Positions 1 to 8,619 of a DNA stretch of 64,000 nucleotides are shown piece by piece (position 1 is the stretch's first letter; every line of letters starts with the position of its first letter). Below the pieces are notes generated by a model, which was given only the letters and a program-made list of their open reading frames with translations, was not told the DNA's origin and made no database searches. The position numbers and the translations under genes were made by a program. Origin of the DNA: CBDDKS01 sp965230335 (GTDB lineage Bacteria; Pseudomonadota; Gammaproteobacteria; Enterobacterales; Kangiellaceae); the NCBI GenBank assembly GCA_965230335.1, contig CBDDKS010000006.1, positions 930,001 to 994,000 of the forward strand, in the 5' to 3' direction.

Positions 1-485
1 TGTATTTCACCATCCAGGACATAGATAACACCATTATAATCTTTATGATCGTGCAATTTAATTATTGCATTGGGTTCAAATTGAATATCGTAAATGGCTA
101 ATGGTGACTCCGAAAATCTACGACGCATGCTTTTGCCCTTTCCTAAAGAAAACCATGGGTTTGGTATATCCTTCTTAAAATGAATTTGTGTCATTAATTG
201 CTCTATTTTTTCTACATAAAGTGTTTCTTGTTTAATATTGACGTTTTCTGTAACTATCGTTTTTGCATAGGGTTTGATCTCATGAATAAATTGTTCGAAA
301 CCCTTGAGTGTCTTTTTCCCATGAATATAATTATATGGATTTGCCAGTAATGCACCTAGTGCTCCCCACTTTAATAATTGTCGCCGGTTTAAATGTACAC
401 CAGGCGCAATTTCCTGTGTTTCAGTATGTGTTTCTATGTGTTGAATAAGGTGGCTTATTTCACTATCTTTATCGGCAAAATACAT
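1..485 (-). CDS. cupin-fold protein, 3' end cut by the window edge
   Basis: An open frame runs from an ATG at 485 to the window edge without a stop, so about 161 residues are visible. Residues 33-50 hold RRQLLKWGALGALLA, a Tat-like twin-arginine plus hydrophobic stretch, but about 30 residues in from the start. Residues 145-160 read HDHKDYNGVIYVLDGE, the metal-binding His cluster and turn of a cupin barrel. The arrangement recalls the plant cysteine oxidase/cysteamine dioxygenase-like cupins (PCO/ADO), which oxidise thiols with an Fe(II) centre. That assignment is inferred from the visible half only. There is no clear Shine-Dalgarno before the ATG. It lies downstream of queC on the same strand after a 139-base gap and is probably a separate unit. 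Confidence 0.6.
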   Translation of the reverse strand, partial: MYFADKDSEISHLIQHIETHTETQEIAPGVHLNRRQLLKWGALGALLANPYNYIHGKKTLKGFEQFIHEIKPYAKTIVTENVNIKQETLYVEKIEQLMTQIHFKKDIPNPWFSLGKGKSMRRRFSESPLAIYDIQFEPNAIIKLHDHKDYNGVIYVLDGEI

Positions 486-624
486 GGTTTTAAATATCAA
501 TCAGGTTAGAGGCTGTTGCCCTTTTATATTTAGAGCAATATAAACAGATATTGATTTATAAATCCACCATTCCATTTATTGGAATTGTAACCATTTATGT
601 ATAGATTAATTTTTAAGAATTGAG

Positions 625-1305
625 TTAAGAAACATACAAAGTAGGATCATCTATATCAATTTGTTCAAAAGCATTTTTTCTAATTCGACAACTATCACAT
701 AACCCACAGGCAGCACCCTGATGATTGGCCTGATAGCAAGATACCGTTAATGAATAATCAACAGCTAATGATAAACCTAAACGAATAATATCCACTTTTG
801 TTTTATGGATCAAAGGTGTTTTCAATATTGGTCCATGACCTTCTATACCTGCTTTGGTTGCCAGATCAGCCATAGTTTGAAAAGCCTGAATATATTCTGG
901 ACGACAATCAGGATACCCAGAATAATCAACTGCATTAACACCTGTGTAAATCACTTCGGCATTTAACACTTCAGCCCATGCTAAAGCAATGGACAAAAAA
1001 ATAGTATTTCTTGCTGGTACATAAGTAATAGGTATTCCTTCTGTTTGTTGCTTAGGAACATGAATAGAGGTATCCGTTAATGCAGAGCCACCAAATGATG
1101 ACAAATTAAATGGAAAAATCTGATGCTCTTTTACAGAAAAAGACTGCGCAACTTTTTTGGCCGCATGTATTTCAGCACTATGGCGTTGTCCATAATCAAA
1201 GCTGAGTGCATAACAATCATAATTATCCTGTTTGGCAATCGCTAAACAGGTGGCAGAGTCCAATCCACCTGATAATAAAACAACCGCTTTTTTATTAACC
1301 TTCAC
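625..1305 (-). CDS. queC: 7-cyano-7-deazaguanine (preQ0) synthase QueC
   Basis: QueC converts 7-carboxy-7-deazaguanine to preQ0 with ATP and ammonia in queuosine biosynthesis. The 226-residue protein has the N-terminal PP-loop LSGGLDSATCLA (residues 11-22) for ATP pyrophosphatase chemistry. Near the C-terminus is a zinc-binding Cys cluster, CYQANHQGAACGLCDSC, with four conserved cysteines. Length matches the family. It lies 38 bases downstream of queE, the gene for the preceding enzyme, on the same strand, so the two are probably co-transcribed at the end of the tol-pal cluster as in other gammaproteobacteria. Confidence 0.95.
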   Translation of the reverse strand: MKVNKKAVVLLSGGLDSATCLAIAKQDNYDCYALSFDYGQRHSAEIHAAKKVAQSFSVKEHQIFPFNLSSFGGSALTDTSIHVPKQQTEGIPITYVPARNTIFLSIALAWAEVLNAEVIYTGVNAVDYSGYPDCRPEYIQAFQTMADLATKAGIEGHGPILKTPLIHKTKVDIIRLGLSLAVDYSLTVSCYQANHQGAACGLCDSCRIRKNAFEQIDIDDPTLYVS

Positions 1306-1343
1306 ACGCTCATACTCTCATTTTATCAATGATATTGTTTACC

Positions 1344-1988
1344 TTAATGTCCTGGTTCATCATTCCACAAAAGTTTATGTAATTGTATTTGAAAACGGAC
1401 AGGTAGATTATCTTCAAGAATCCAGTCCGCTAACTGCGTTGCATTTAATACCTGATAACAAGGTGAAAATAATAACTCACAATGCCTGACTAATTGATAT
1501 TGTTCTATGGTCATCCTTGCCCAATCATAATCTCTACGAGAACTCAATACAAATTTAATTTGATCATGAGGTAAAATATATTCTAAATTTTCCCATAAGT
1601 TTTTGTTCATTTCTCCAGAATCGGGTGTTTTCAGATCAACGATTTTTACTACACGTTCATCAACACCTGAAATATCCATAGCACCACTGGTTTCAAGAGA
1701 TACCTGATAACCAGTATCACATAGTTTTTTTAATAATAATTCACATTCATTTTTTTGCGCTAAAGGTTCACCACCTGTTACTGTGACATAAGATGCAGAA
1801 TAATGAGCAACCTTTTGTAAAATAGTCTCTATGTCTAAATATTCACCTCCTGTAAATGCATACTCAGTATCGCAATATTCACAACGTAAAGGACAACCAG
1901 TTAAACGAATAAATACCGTTGGTAGTCCCATGGTCTGGGTTTCACCCTGTAAGGAATAGAATATTTCTGTGATACGCAGTCGACTCAT
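1344..1988 (-). CDS. queE: 7-carboxy-7-deazaguanine synthase QueE
   Basis: A radical SAM enzyme that contracts carboxytetrahydropterin to 7-carboxy-7-deazaguanine, the step before QueC. Near the N-terminus the protein shows the cluster motif CPLRCEYCD, with three cysteines ligating the 4Fe-4S cluster, then TVTGGEPL, the SAM-binding GGE motif. The frame can be extended to an ATG at 2006 (six more residues, MEVGFS). I chose the ATG at 1988 because the protein then begins MSRLRITEIFYSLQGE, as in homologues, and a GGAAG sits about 11 bases upstream. It is followed by queC and preceded by cpoB on the same strand. Confidence 0.94.
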   Translation of the reverse strand: MSRLRITEIFYSLQGETQTMGLPTVFIRLTGCPLRCEYCDTEYAFTGGEYLDIETILQKVAHYSASYVTVTGGEPLAQKNECELLLKKLCDTGYQVSLETSGAMDISGVDERVVKIVDLKTPDSGEMNKNLWENLEYILPHDQIKFVLSSRRDYDWARMTIEQYQLVRHCELLFSPCYQVLNATQLADWILEDNLPVRFQIQLHKLLWNDEPGH

Positions 1989-2058
1989 ACTAAAACCAAC
2001 TTCCATGAAGTGCTAAATGACTTGAATAACCTATAGATAATCAATAATTGATTGGGTA

Positions 2059-2793
2059 TTACTTTAATTTACGTAAGGCTTCTGAAGCCAAATGTTTTGC
2101 ATTACCTGTATAACCGGTGATGACTTTTTCCCAGATTTTTTTAGCCTCTCCTGTTTTACCCTGTAATAAATAAATCTCCCCTAAATTGACCAAGGCCATA
2201 CCTGTATTGGAATAATCAGGGAACTGCTTAATCAGTTTTTCATATTGCATTTGAGCAGAGTCTGTTTTTCCCTGGACAAAATACACCTGCCCCAACCAAT
2301 AATTGGCATTGGCTGAGAATTTGCCTTGAGGAAAACGCTCTAAATAACTTTGATAAGCCGTTACTGCTTCAGCATATTTTTTTGCCCTGACCAATGGCAT
2401 AATTTTATTATACTGCTCCAGCTCATTATCATCCTGGCTATTTTGTCTATGGCCTGCAGAAGAAGAGGGCATCTCAGGCTTTTGTGCTGTTTGATTTGAA
2501 TTCACATTTGAAAGACGACGTTCAATATCGCGATATAAATCTCGCTGACGTTCCTGCATTTGCTTCAGCTTATGCTGCTGCACTTCCAAAAGACCACTCA
2601 GATCTCGCACTTTTTGTTGTAATTCGTTAATTTGCAGCATCATATCGGCTTGCAACTGACCTCTTGAGTTGGCCATCTGCTCCAGACGCTGCAATCGCTG
2701 CTCTGTCGTTTGAGCATAAATTTGAGGCATTACACAAAAACTGACAAACAGGAAAAACCATGTTTGCTTTAATACGACATAATGCCTCTTCAT
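2059..2793 (-). CDS. cpoB: Cell division coordinator CpoB (YbgF), TolA-binding TPR protein
   Basis: A periplasmic protein that links Tol-Pal constriction to peptidoglycan synthesis by PBP1B. The first ~28 residues form a signal peptide (hydrophobic LFVSFCVMPQIYAQ). Residues ~30-95 form a Gln/Leu-rich trimerising coiled coil (EQRLQRLEQMANSRGQLQAD onward). Residues ~128-244 form TPR repeats (NYWLGQVYFVQGK, ALVNLGEIYLLQGK). At 244 residues the length is normal. It starts five bases after the pal stop, in the canonical last position of the tol-pal cluster, and is probably co-transcribed with pal. Confidence 0.93.
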   Translation of the reverse strand: MKRHYVVLKQTWFFLFVSFCVMPQIYAQTTEQRLQRLEQMANSRGQLQADMMLQINELQQKVRDLSGLLEVQQHKLKQMQERQRDLYRDIERRLSNVNSNQTAQKPEMPSSSAGHRQNSQDDNELEQYNKIMPLVRAKKYAEAVTAYQSYLERFPQGKFSANANYWLGQVYFVQGKTDSAQMQYEKLIKQFPDYSNTGMALVNLGEIYLLQGKTGEAKKIWEKVITGYTGNAKHLASEALRKLK

Positions 2794-2798
2794 CTCAT

Positions 2799-3344
2799 TT
2801 ACCCTTCGTACTTAATCACAGCACGTCTGTTTTTTGACCAGGCACTTTCGTCATGCCCAAATACCGCCGGCTTTTCTTCACCAAAGCTGACAATTCGGAT
2901 TTGTGAAGAAGAAACACCATAGGAAATCAGAATACTTTCTACTGCACGGCCCCGTCGCTCACCCAATGCCAGGTTATATTCTGGTGTGCCCCGTTCATCA
3001 CAATGACCTTCAACAGTAACCTGAATGTGGCTATTCAAACTCAAAAATTCTGCATGAGCTCTTAATGTATCCTGAAATTCTGCCTTAACAGTAGAATCAT
3101 CCAGCTCAAAATAAACAACACGTTCTGCTCTCATCTCAGCATTACGACGTGCCCGGATTTCATCGGGACTTTCTGTTGGTGTTGTCCGATCAACCAATGG
3201 ATTAATCGCACTCGTATTTTCTGCTGATTGAGTACTTGAATCCGTTGTGGACTCAGTCTCATCAGTCGTCGTTGAAGAGCAAGCAGCAACAAGTGCTACC
3301 AATAAAAAAACAAAACAATTTTTCCTCAATTGATCAATGAACAT
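2799..3344 (-). CDS. pal: Peptidoglycan-associated lipoprotein Pal
   Basis: An outer-membrane lipoprotein that anchors the envelope to peptidoglycan and is moved by Tol proteins during division. The lipobox LVAAC ends a signal peptide near residue 22 and is followed by a Ser/Thr-rich linker. The C-terminal half is an OmpA-type domain with the diaminopimelate-binding signature VEGHCDERGTPEYNLALGERR, shown here in part (EGHCDERGTPEYN). At 181 residues it is typical. It lies between tolB (126-base gap) and cpoB. Confidence 0.95.
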   Translation of the reverse strand: MFIDQLRKNCFVFLLVALVAACSSTTTDETESTTDSSTQSAENTSAINPLVDRTTPTESPDEIRARRNAEMRAERVVYFELDDSTVKAEFQDTLRAHAEFLSLNSHIQVTVEGHCDERGTPEYNLALGERRGRAVESILISYGVSSSQIRIVSFGEEKPAVFGHDESAWSKNRRAVIKYEG

Positions 3345-3470
3345 TATGCAGACCCCTAATGTGTTATGGTGACAAGTATTAAACGTGTAAAGGTTACTAT
3401 AATTTTGTAATCACCACAATTTTGTGAGCATTACAATAATTACAATAATCTCTAAAAAAGATATTTTTAT

Positions 3471-4823
3471 TTAACGAGTTAAATAAGGTGACCAGGCTGG
3501 TGCCTTTACCTCACCTTTCTTAGCCGGTAAACGCATTTTAAAACGACCATCAGCTGACACTTGAGCCAAAACCTGCCTGCCTCTGTAAACCGTTGCATAG
3601 ATTACCATACTTCCATTGGGCGCTAAACTGGGTGACTCATCTAATCGTGTATCGGTAAGTACTTGTAAATCCCCCCCAATGTCCTGCCTTGCAATATGGT
3701 AAACACCATTGGTTCGATTGACAAGAATCAGACTCTTACCATCCGGCAGATAAGTCGCACTCGCATTGTACTCTCCATCGAAAGTAAGACGTTCGGCACG
3801 TCCACCTTGAGCAGGAACACGATAAATTTGTGGCCTCCCACCTCTATCTGATGTGAAAACAATCTTTTTTCCATCAGGAGACCAGGCTGGCTCAGTATCT
3901 ATCGCTGAATGACGAGTAAGTCGCCTGAACTGACGGGTTACTAAATTAAGGACATAAATTTCAGCATTACCGTCTTTAGATAAGGTTAATGCCAATTCAC
4001 GACCATCCGGTGAAAAAACAGGTGCGCTATTCACGCCCTGAAAAGAAGCTATCACATTCCGCTCTCCAGTGAAGACATTTTGCAAATACACTTCTGAACG
4101 TCCCCGTTCAAAAGACACATAGGCCAATTGTCGGCCATCTGGAGACCAGGTCGGTGACATGAGGGCTTCTGTACCTGCATAAACACGCAATGGATTATGC
4201 CCGTCAGAGTCAGCGACAAACAACTGGAAAGGGCGATCCAATGTTCTATCAACAGAAATATAAGCGATTTGAGTGGCAAATGCGCCTCTTTCTCCCGTTA
4301 AGGCATAATAAATTTTATCGGCGATATAATGAGTTTGAAAACGAAAATTTTTACGTTCCAATTCATTGGCACCTGACAATTTAATATAATCCTGATTGGT
4401 CACTAATTCTCCATTAATTAATTGTTGTTTGGGTTTAAATACATCGACCACTTCATAACTGACTCTGTATTTTCCTGAAACTGTTTCAACGACTTTACCA
4501 ACAATCACCACTTCCACACCAGTTTTTCGCCATGCTTCCAGATCGATCTCATTGGAAGACGTGATTTGTTTTTGCGGCAATTCATCAAAATCAACCGGAT
4601 TAAACTGTCCACTGCGTCTTAAATCAGCTGCAATAATCGCTGAAACATCATGTGGTGGCTTGGCACTCAATCCTTGCCAGGAAAAAGGGACCACAGCAAT
4701 GGGACGGGCAAAACTCATTCCATCCACAATAACAATTTCTATTTCGCTGAATGCAGAAGTAGTCCACAACAACAATGCCAAAAGACCGTAATACAATTTT
4801 TTATTTAACATTGAGCTACTCAT
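3471..4823 (-). CDS. tolB: Tol-Pal system protein TolB
   Basis: Periplasmic TolB binds Pal and TolA and gates Pal mobility. A signal peptide covers about the first 26 residues (LALLLWTTSAFSEIEI). The N-terminal alpha/beta domain extends to about residue 180. A six-bladed beta-propeller follows, with repeated PD40 motifs such as SPTWSPDGRQLAYVSFERG, APVFSPDGRELAL and EPAWSPDGKKIVFTSDRGG. At 450 residues it is slightly longer than E. coli TolB. It lies after tolA, separated by a 127-base gap that contains an unusual 18-base tandem repeat. Confidence 0.96.
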   Translation of the reverse strand: MSSSMLNKKLYYGLLALLLWTTSAFSEIEIVIVDGMSFARPIAVVPFSWQGLSAKPPHDVSAIIAADLRRSGQFNPVDFDELPQKQITSSNEIDLEAWRKTGVEVVIVGKVVETVSGKYRVSYEVVDVFKPKQQLINGELVTNQDYIKLSGANELERKNFRFQTHYIADKIYYALTGERGAFATQIAYISVDRTLDRPFQLFVADSDGHNPLRVYAGTEALMSPTWSPDGRQLAYVSFERGRSEVYLQNVFTGERNVIASFQGVNSAPVFSPDGRELALTLSKDGNAEIYVLNLVTRQFRRLTRHSAIDTEPAWSPDGKKIVFTSDRGGRPQIYRVPAQGGRAERLTFDGEYNASATYLPDGKSLILVNRTNGVYHIARQDIGGDLQVLTDTRLDESPSLAPNGSMVIYATVYRGRQVLAQVSADGRFKMRLPAKKGEVKAPAWSPYLTR

Positions 4824-4888
4824 TTTGTTGAATATTTTAATAATAAATCAATCATTTCTAAAAAAAGTGAATCATATCAATTTTTAAA

Positions 4889-4953
4889 CCTGCACACTAT
4901 TTTAATCATGCGCGCTATATTAACCATACAGGCTACCTTAATCATACAGACTA
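4889..4953 (-). repeat. 18-bp tandem repeat that includes the tolA stop codon
   Basis: Read on the minus strand from the tolA stop, units at 4953-4936, 4935-4918 and 4917-4900 each begin TAG and carry ATGATTAA or ATGGTTAA at the same offset. A fourth partial unit follows at 4899-4891. The period is exactly 18, so the TAG recurs in frame. This looks like tandem duplication of the end of tolA into the tolA-tolB spacer. No function is known. Confidence 0.75.
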
Positions 4954-5868
4954 CTTTTCACTACAATTACCCAAACAGATTTTAATGTTTCTGAGCACAT
5001 TAAATACATCAGATTCTTTCGATACAGGCAAAGGTTCAGCTTTTCTTACAGCCAATTCAGCAGAACGACAATAGTCTTTATCACCAGTTAAATTACTGAT
5101 ATCCAAAACAAGACCACCCGGAGCCAATTTTAATTTAAACCGGCAAAAACCTGATTTTAATGGCTTATTCCACAAGCGTTCAATCTTTTGCTTAATTCGA
5201 ACCTTATAAATTTCAACTTCTGATAAGACTTTCTTTTGCCTGGCTGCAATTGCCTGTTGTTCTGCTTCCAGCTGTTCGGCCATGGCTTGCTCCATCGCCA
5301 AACGGGCTTGTCTCTCTCTTTCTTCCTGGCGTTTTTTTTCTTCTTCTCGCTTTTTTTTGGCCAAGGCTTCTTTTTTCTTTTTTTCTTCAGCCAGTTTTCT
5401 CTGTCGCTCCAGTTCTTCTTTCCGTTTTCTTTCTTTTTCTTTCTTTTCTTTTTCCGCTTTTTTCTTTGCTGCCAGCTGTTTCTTTTTTTCTTCTTCTCGT
5501 TTCTTTTTGGCTAATGCTTCTTTTTTCTTTTTCTCTAAAGCCAATTTACGTTGTTTCTCTGCTTTTTCTTTTCTTATTTTTTCTTCTTTTTTTCTTTTCG
5601 CTTCATCGCGCTTTCTTTTTTCAGCCAAACGTTTCTTTTCTATTTCAGCCAGTCTTGCCTGTTCTTTTTTTCTTTTTTCCTGCGCTTTCTTTTTAAGAAG
5701 ATTATCAATTTGACTTTTATCAATTAAAGAAGCTTGTATTTTTATTTCTTCCGGTTCTTCCTTCAATTTCTCATTCGAGAAAAAGTCAAAGCTAAATAAC
5801 AGCAAAAACAATACAATCCCATGAACAATCAATGATAAAGACAATGGTTTCATTAATTGCAGATTCAA
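4951..5868 (-). CDS. tolA: Tol-Pal envelope protein TolA
   Basis: TolA spans the periplasm between TolQR and Pal/TolB and transmits proton-motive energy. It has one N-terminal membrane segment (residues ~9-27, SLSLIVHGIVLFLLLFSF). A very long Lys/Glu/Ala helix follows from about 45 to 215, with repeated EKKKKEALAKKKREEEKKK blocks. The C-terminal domain III lies at ~220-305 (KVRIKQKIERLWNKP, then paired cysteines). At 305 residues it is shorter than E. coli TolA because of a shorter helix. The biased composition makes a T-rich plus strand with spurious open frames. It follows tolR by 25 bases. Confidence 0.95.
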   Translation of the reverse strand: MNLQLMKPLSLSLIVHGIVLFLLLFSFDFFSNEKLKEEPEEIKIQASLIDKSQIDNLLKKKAQEKRKKEQARLAEIEKKRLAEKRKRDEAKRKKEEKIRKEKAEKQRKLALEKKKKEALAKKKREEEKKKQLAAKKKAEKEKKEKERKRKEELERQRKLAEEKKKKEALAKKKREEEKKRQEERERQARLAMEQAMAEQLEAEQQAIAARQKKVLSEVEIYKVRIKQKIERLWNKPLKSGFCRFKLKLAPGGLVLDISNLTGDKDYCRSAELAVRKAEPLPVSKESDVFNVLRNIKICLGNCSEK

Positions 5869-5893
5869 TGCTCAATACCTTCTTAACAAACAA

Positions 5894-6316
5894 CTAATCA
5901 TCATCAGAATCAGTCATTAACTGAACATTATCGATTCCCACATGTTTCTGCAAAGAAGCCATAACTTTAACCACTTTGCCATAAAGCGCATTTTTATCAC
6001 CATTAATCACCACTTTTGTTTTTGGGTTAATTTTTCTTTGCTCTAAAATCAATTCTATGACAGTTCTTAGCTCTAAAGCTGTATCAGGGGATTGTCCTAA
6101 AGACAAATAATAATTGCCACTTTGATCGATACTCACCACTAATGGCGGCTCTTCATCAGCAGGTAAAGTTTCAGCGTCAACATCTGGTAAGTCAACATTA
6201 ACTCCTGCTGTAATTAAAGGCGCTGTAATCATAAAAATAACCAATAAAACCAACATCACATCGATGTAAGGTACGACATTAATTTCTGCCATTGGTTTCC
6301 TATTTAGATTTTTCAT
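5894..6316 (-). CDS. tolR: Tol-Pal proton-channel subunit TolR
   Basis: An ExbD/TolR-family inner-membrane protein that works with TolQ as a proton-driven motor. One membrane segment at about residues 15-37 carries the essential aspartate in YIDVMLVLLVIFMITAPL. A periplasmic domain of about 100 residues follows, including VVINGDKNALYGKVVKVM. At 140 residues it has the family length. It starts 15 bases after the tolQ stop and is followed by tolA. Confidence 0.96.
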   Translation of the reverse strand: MKNLNRKPMAEINVVPYIDVMLVLLVIFMITAPLITAGVNVDLPDVDAETLPADEEPPLVVSIDQSGNYYLSLGQSPDTALELRTVIELILEQRKINPKTKVVINGDKNALYGKVVKVMASLQKHVGIDNVQLMTDSDDD

Positions 6317-6331
6317 AATGGCTCAACCGTT

Positions 6332-7009
6332 TTATGATTGCTGACTACTGCTATGTGCTTTGCGATGAAGAATACCTGAAAACTCTTCAACAAAATTGGT
6401 GTATTGATTATCTAAACGCTGAACGGAATGACTGAATTTATTGTAAAAAATAACGGCTGGGATCGCAGCAAACAAACCCATGGCTGTTGCTATGAGTGCT
6501 TCTGCGATACCAGGAGCTACTGCTGTTAAAGTGGCATGCTTTTGGGCTCCCAAGGCAATAAATGAATTCATAATGCCCCAGACAGTACCAAATAATCCAA
6601 TATAGGGTGTCGTCGATCCTATCGTTGCCAACAAAGATAAATAGGTGTCTAGCTTGTCAATTTCACGGGAATTGGCAACACGCATGGCTCTCTGAGTGCC
6701 TTCCATGATAGCTTCAGGTTGTGCACCACTTTGATTACGCAATCGTGCATATTCACGATAGCCGGCCATAAAGACCAGTGATAAACCGGTTGGCTGTATT
6801 CTCCGATTGGATAAATCATTAAATAATTTCCCTAAATCTATGCCTGACCAGAACTTGTCTTCAAAATCATTGCTGTATTTTTCAGCCTTTTTTAACGTCT
6901 TAATTCGATCAACGATAATCGCCCAACTGGCCACGGATATAACCAACAAAAAAACCATGATCAATTGCACAAGAAAACTGGCTTCTAAAAATAAACCTAA
7001 AATGGACAT
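6332..7009 (-). CDS. tolQ: Tol-Pal proton-channel subunit TolQ
   Basis: A MotA/TolQ/ExbB-family protein that forms the proton channel with TolR. There are three membrane helices: near residues 10-35 (LVQLIMVFLLVISVASWAII), ~130-155 (TIGSTTPYIGLFGTVWGIMNSF) and ~165-190 (GIAEALIATAMGLFAAIPAVIFYN). The conserved Thr and Gly residues of the channel are visible in those helices. The frame extends to a GTG at 7021 (four more residues, overlapping the end of ybgC). I chose the ATG at 7009, giving MSILGLFLEASFLVQ, close to E. coli TolQ. The Shine-Dalgarno is weak, which suggests translational coupling to ybgC. Confidence 0.95.
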   Translation of the reverse strand: MSILGLFLEASFLVQLIMVFLLVISVASWAIIVDRIKTLKKAEKYSNDFEDKFWSGIDLGKLFNDLSNRRIQPTGLSLVFMAGYREYARLRNQSGAQPEAIMEGTQRAMRVANSREIDKLDTYLSLLATIGSTTPYIGLFGTVWGIMNSFIALGAQKHATLTAVAPGIAEALIATAMGLFAAIPAVIFYNKFSHSVQRLDNQYTNFVEEFSGILHRKAHSSSQQS

Positions 7010-7013
7010 TTTT

Positions 7014-7418
7014 TCAGGCACGTTGTAATTCCTCCAAAATTTGTTGAGGTATCGGTTTTGGTCGCATGGATGTCATTTGTACACAAGCCACCTGCACTTG
7101 TGCTTGACACAATTGAGTCAAAGCATCATCAACCAAAACAACTTCTTGTTCAAAAAGAATACTGGCTTTTTTTATGAGTTTGACTCGGGTAGTAATAGTT
7201 AATTTATCATTAAACCGAGCAGGTTTTAAAAAATCAATGTCCATTCGACGTACAGCAAATGCGATATCATCTTCAATGAAACGATCTTGCTCAATACCTA
7301 AATGTCGCAACAATTCTGTACGACCACGCTCCATATATTTCAGATAATTCGCATGATAAACCACACCGGCAACATCAGTATCTTCATAATAGACTCTGGC
7401 TGGAAATTTAAATTCCAT
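7014..7418 (-). CDS. ybgC: Acyl-CoA thioesterase YbgC (tol-pal associated)
   Basis: A hot-dog-fold thioesterase encoded first in tol-pal operons and acting on acyl-CoA/acyl-ACP substrates. The family motif YYEDTDVAGVVYHANYLKYM lies at residues ~9-28, with the catalytic Asp in DTD, followed by ERGRTELLR. At 134 residues it is of normal length. Its last codons touch the alternative GTG start of tolQ, so the two genes are tightly coupled. Upstream, ruvB ends 151 bases away on the same strand. Confidence 0.93.
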   Translation of the reverse strand: MEFKFPARVYYEDTDVAGVVYHANYLKYMERGRTELLRHLGIEQDRFIEDDIAFAVRRMDIDFLKPARFNDKLTITTRVKLIKKASILFEQEVVLVDDALTQLCQAQVQVACVQMTSMRPKPIPQQILEELQRA

Positions 7419-7569
7419 AAAGTGTTGTATTCTCTGTGCTTAACGTATTGTGTTGATATTCATGCACTATACGAAGTTTCAACCATAAGTGAAAGTGAAA
7501 TTTTGTAACGAGAAGTGAACTGTTTATCATTTCTTTTGTTTAACGCACCTGAAAAATTTAACTATCCCT

Positions 7570-8583
7570 TTATTCAGCCGGTTCGGCTATTGGCAAACCA
7601 AAATGCTGGTAAGCCAAAGACGTTGCAACACGTCCTCTCGGTGTTCTTTGAATGAACCCTTGTTGTATAAGAAATGGCTCCAGCACATCACCTATGGTGT
7701 CTCTTTCTTCACCAATGGCTGCTGCTAAAGTATCTAAACCAACAGGACCTCCTGAAAACTTTTCAATAATAGATAACAATAATTTACGATCCATGGTGTC
7801 AAATCCTTCATTATCAATATCCAGCATATCCAATGCCAGACTGGCTACCTGTTGATTAATCACACCATCAGCTTTAATTTCAGCATAATCTCTGACACGC
7901 CTTAATAAACGGTTTGCAATTCTTGGCGTCCCTCTTGATCGTTTTGCAACTTCAGCCGCTCCAGCAGCTTCTATCTCCAATTGTAAAATATTTGCAGAAC
8001 GCATCACGATTTGTGTTAGCTCTTCTACTGAATAAAACTCCAAACGTTGAACAATACCAAAGCGATCCCGTAAGGGTGAGGTTAATAATCCAGCTCGAGT
8101 CGTTGCCCCAACCAAAGTGAAAGATGGCAGATCCAGCTTAATGGAACGTGCCGCTGGGCCTTCACCTATCATAATGTCAATTTCATAGTCTTCCATGGCA
8201 GGGTATAAAATCTCTTCAACCATAGGACTCAATCGATGTATTTCATCAATAAACAAGACATCCCGTTCCTGTAAATTGGTTAGCATGGCAGCAAGATCAC
8301 CGGCTTTTTCAAGTACAGGTCCTGAGGTGAACTTAATACCTACCTGCATTTCGTGAGCAATAATATTAGCGAAAGTGGTTTTACCTAACCCAGGTGGACC
8401 AAAAATCAACACATGATCCAGGGCATCCTGCCGGGCTCTTGCCGCCTGAAAAAAAATATCCATTTGCTCTTTGACCTGAGGCTGTCCAATATAATCTTTT
8501 AAGGATTTGGGTCGAATTGCTCTATCTACAGAATCTTCTGTTCCAGTAGATTCGGCGGTCATCAAACGATCATTCTCTATCAT
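7570..8583 (-). CDS. ruvB: Holliday junction branch-migration ATPase RuvB
   Basis: An AAA+ motor that drives branch migration with RuvA. Visible motifs are Walker A GPPGLGKTTFAN (residues ~63-74), Walker B LFIDEIHRLSP, sensor 1 GATTRAGLLTSPLRDRFG with its Arg finger region, and a C-terminal winged helix ending RTPRGRVATSLAYQHFG. At 337 residues it is typical. It lies 36 bases downstream of ruvA in the order ruvC-ruvA-ruvB. Confidence 0.97.
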   Translation of the reverse strand: MIENDRLMTAESTGTEDSVDRAIRPKSLKDYIGQPQVKEQMDIFFQAARARQDALDHVLIFGPPGLGKTTFANIIAHEMQVGIKFTSGPVLEKAGDLAAMLTNLQERDVLFIDEIHRLSPMVEEILYPAMEDYEIDIMIGEGPAARSIKLDLPSFTLVGATTRAGLLTSPLRDRFGIVQRLEFYSVEELTQIVMRSANILQLEIEAAGAAEVAKRSRGTPRIANRLLRRVRDYAEIKADGVINQQVASLALDMLDIDNEGFDTMDRKLLLSIIEKFSGGPVGLDTLAAAIGEERDTIGDVLEPFLIQQGFIQRTPRGRVATSLAYQHFGLPIAEPAE

Positions 8584-8619
8584 ATGGACTAACCTGCTCT
8601 TGACTCAACGTGTAAAAAG

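Noticed and set aside
1306..1343. preQ1 riboswitch before queC
   Set aside because: The queE-queC gap is only 38 bases and shows no preQ1-type hairpin and A-rich tail.
1232..1489. Plus-strand frame overlapping queC and queE
   Set aside because: It runs antisense across two well-supported genes and has no recognisable content.
5236..5713. Long plus-strand frames rich in Phe, Leu and Ser opposite tolA
   Set aside because: They are the mirror of the Lys/Glu-rich TolA helix; composition is explained by the A-rich codons of tolA and there is no start context.
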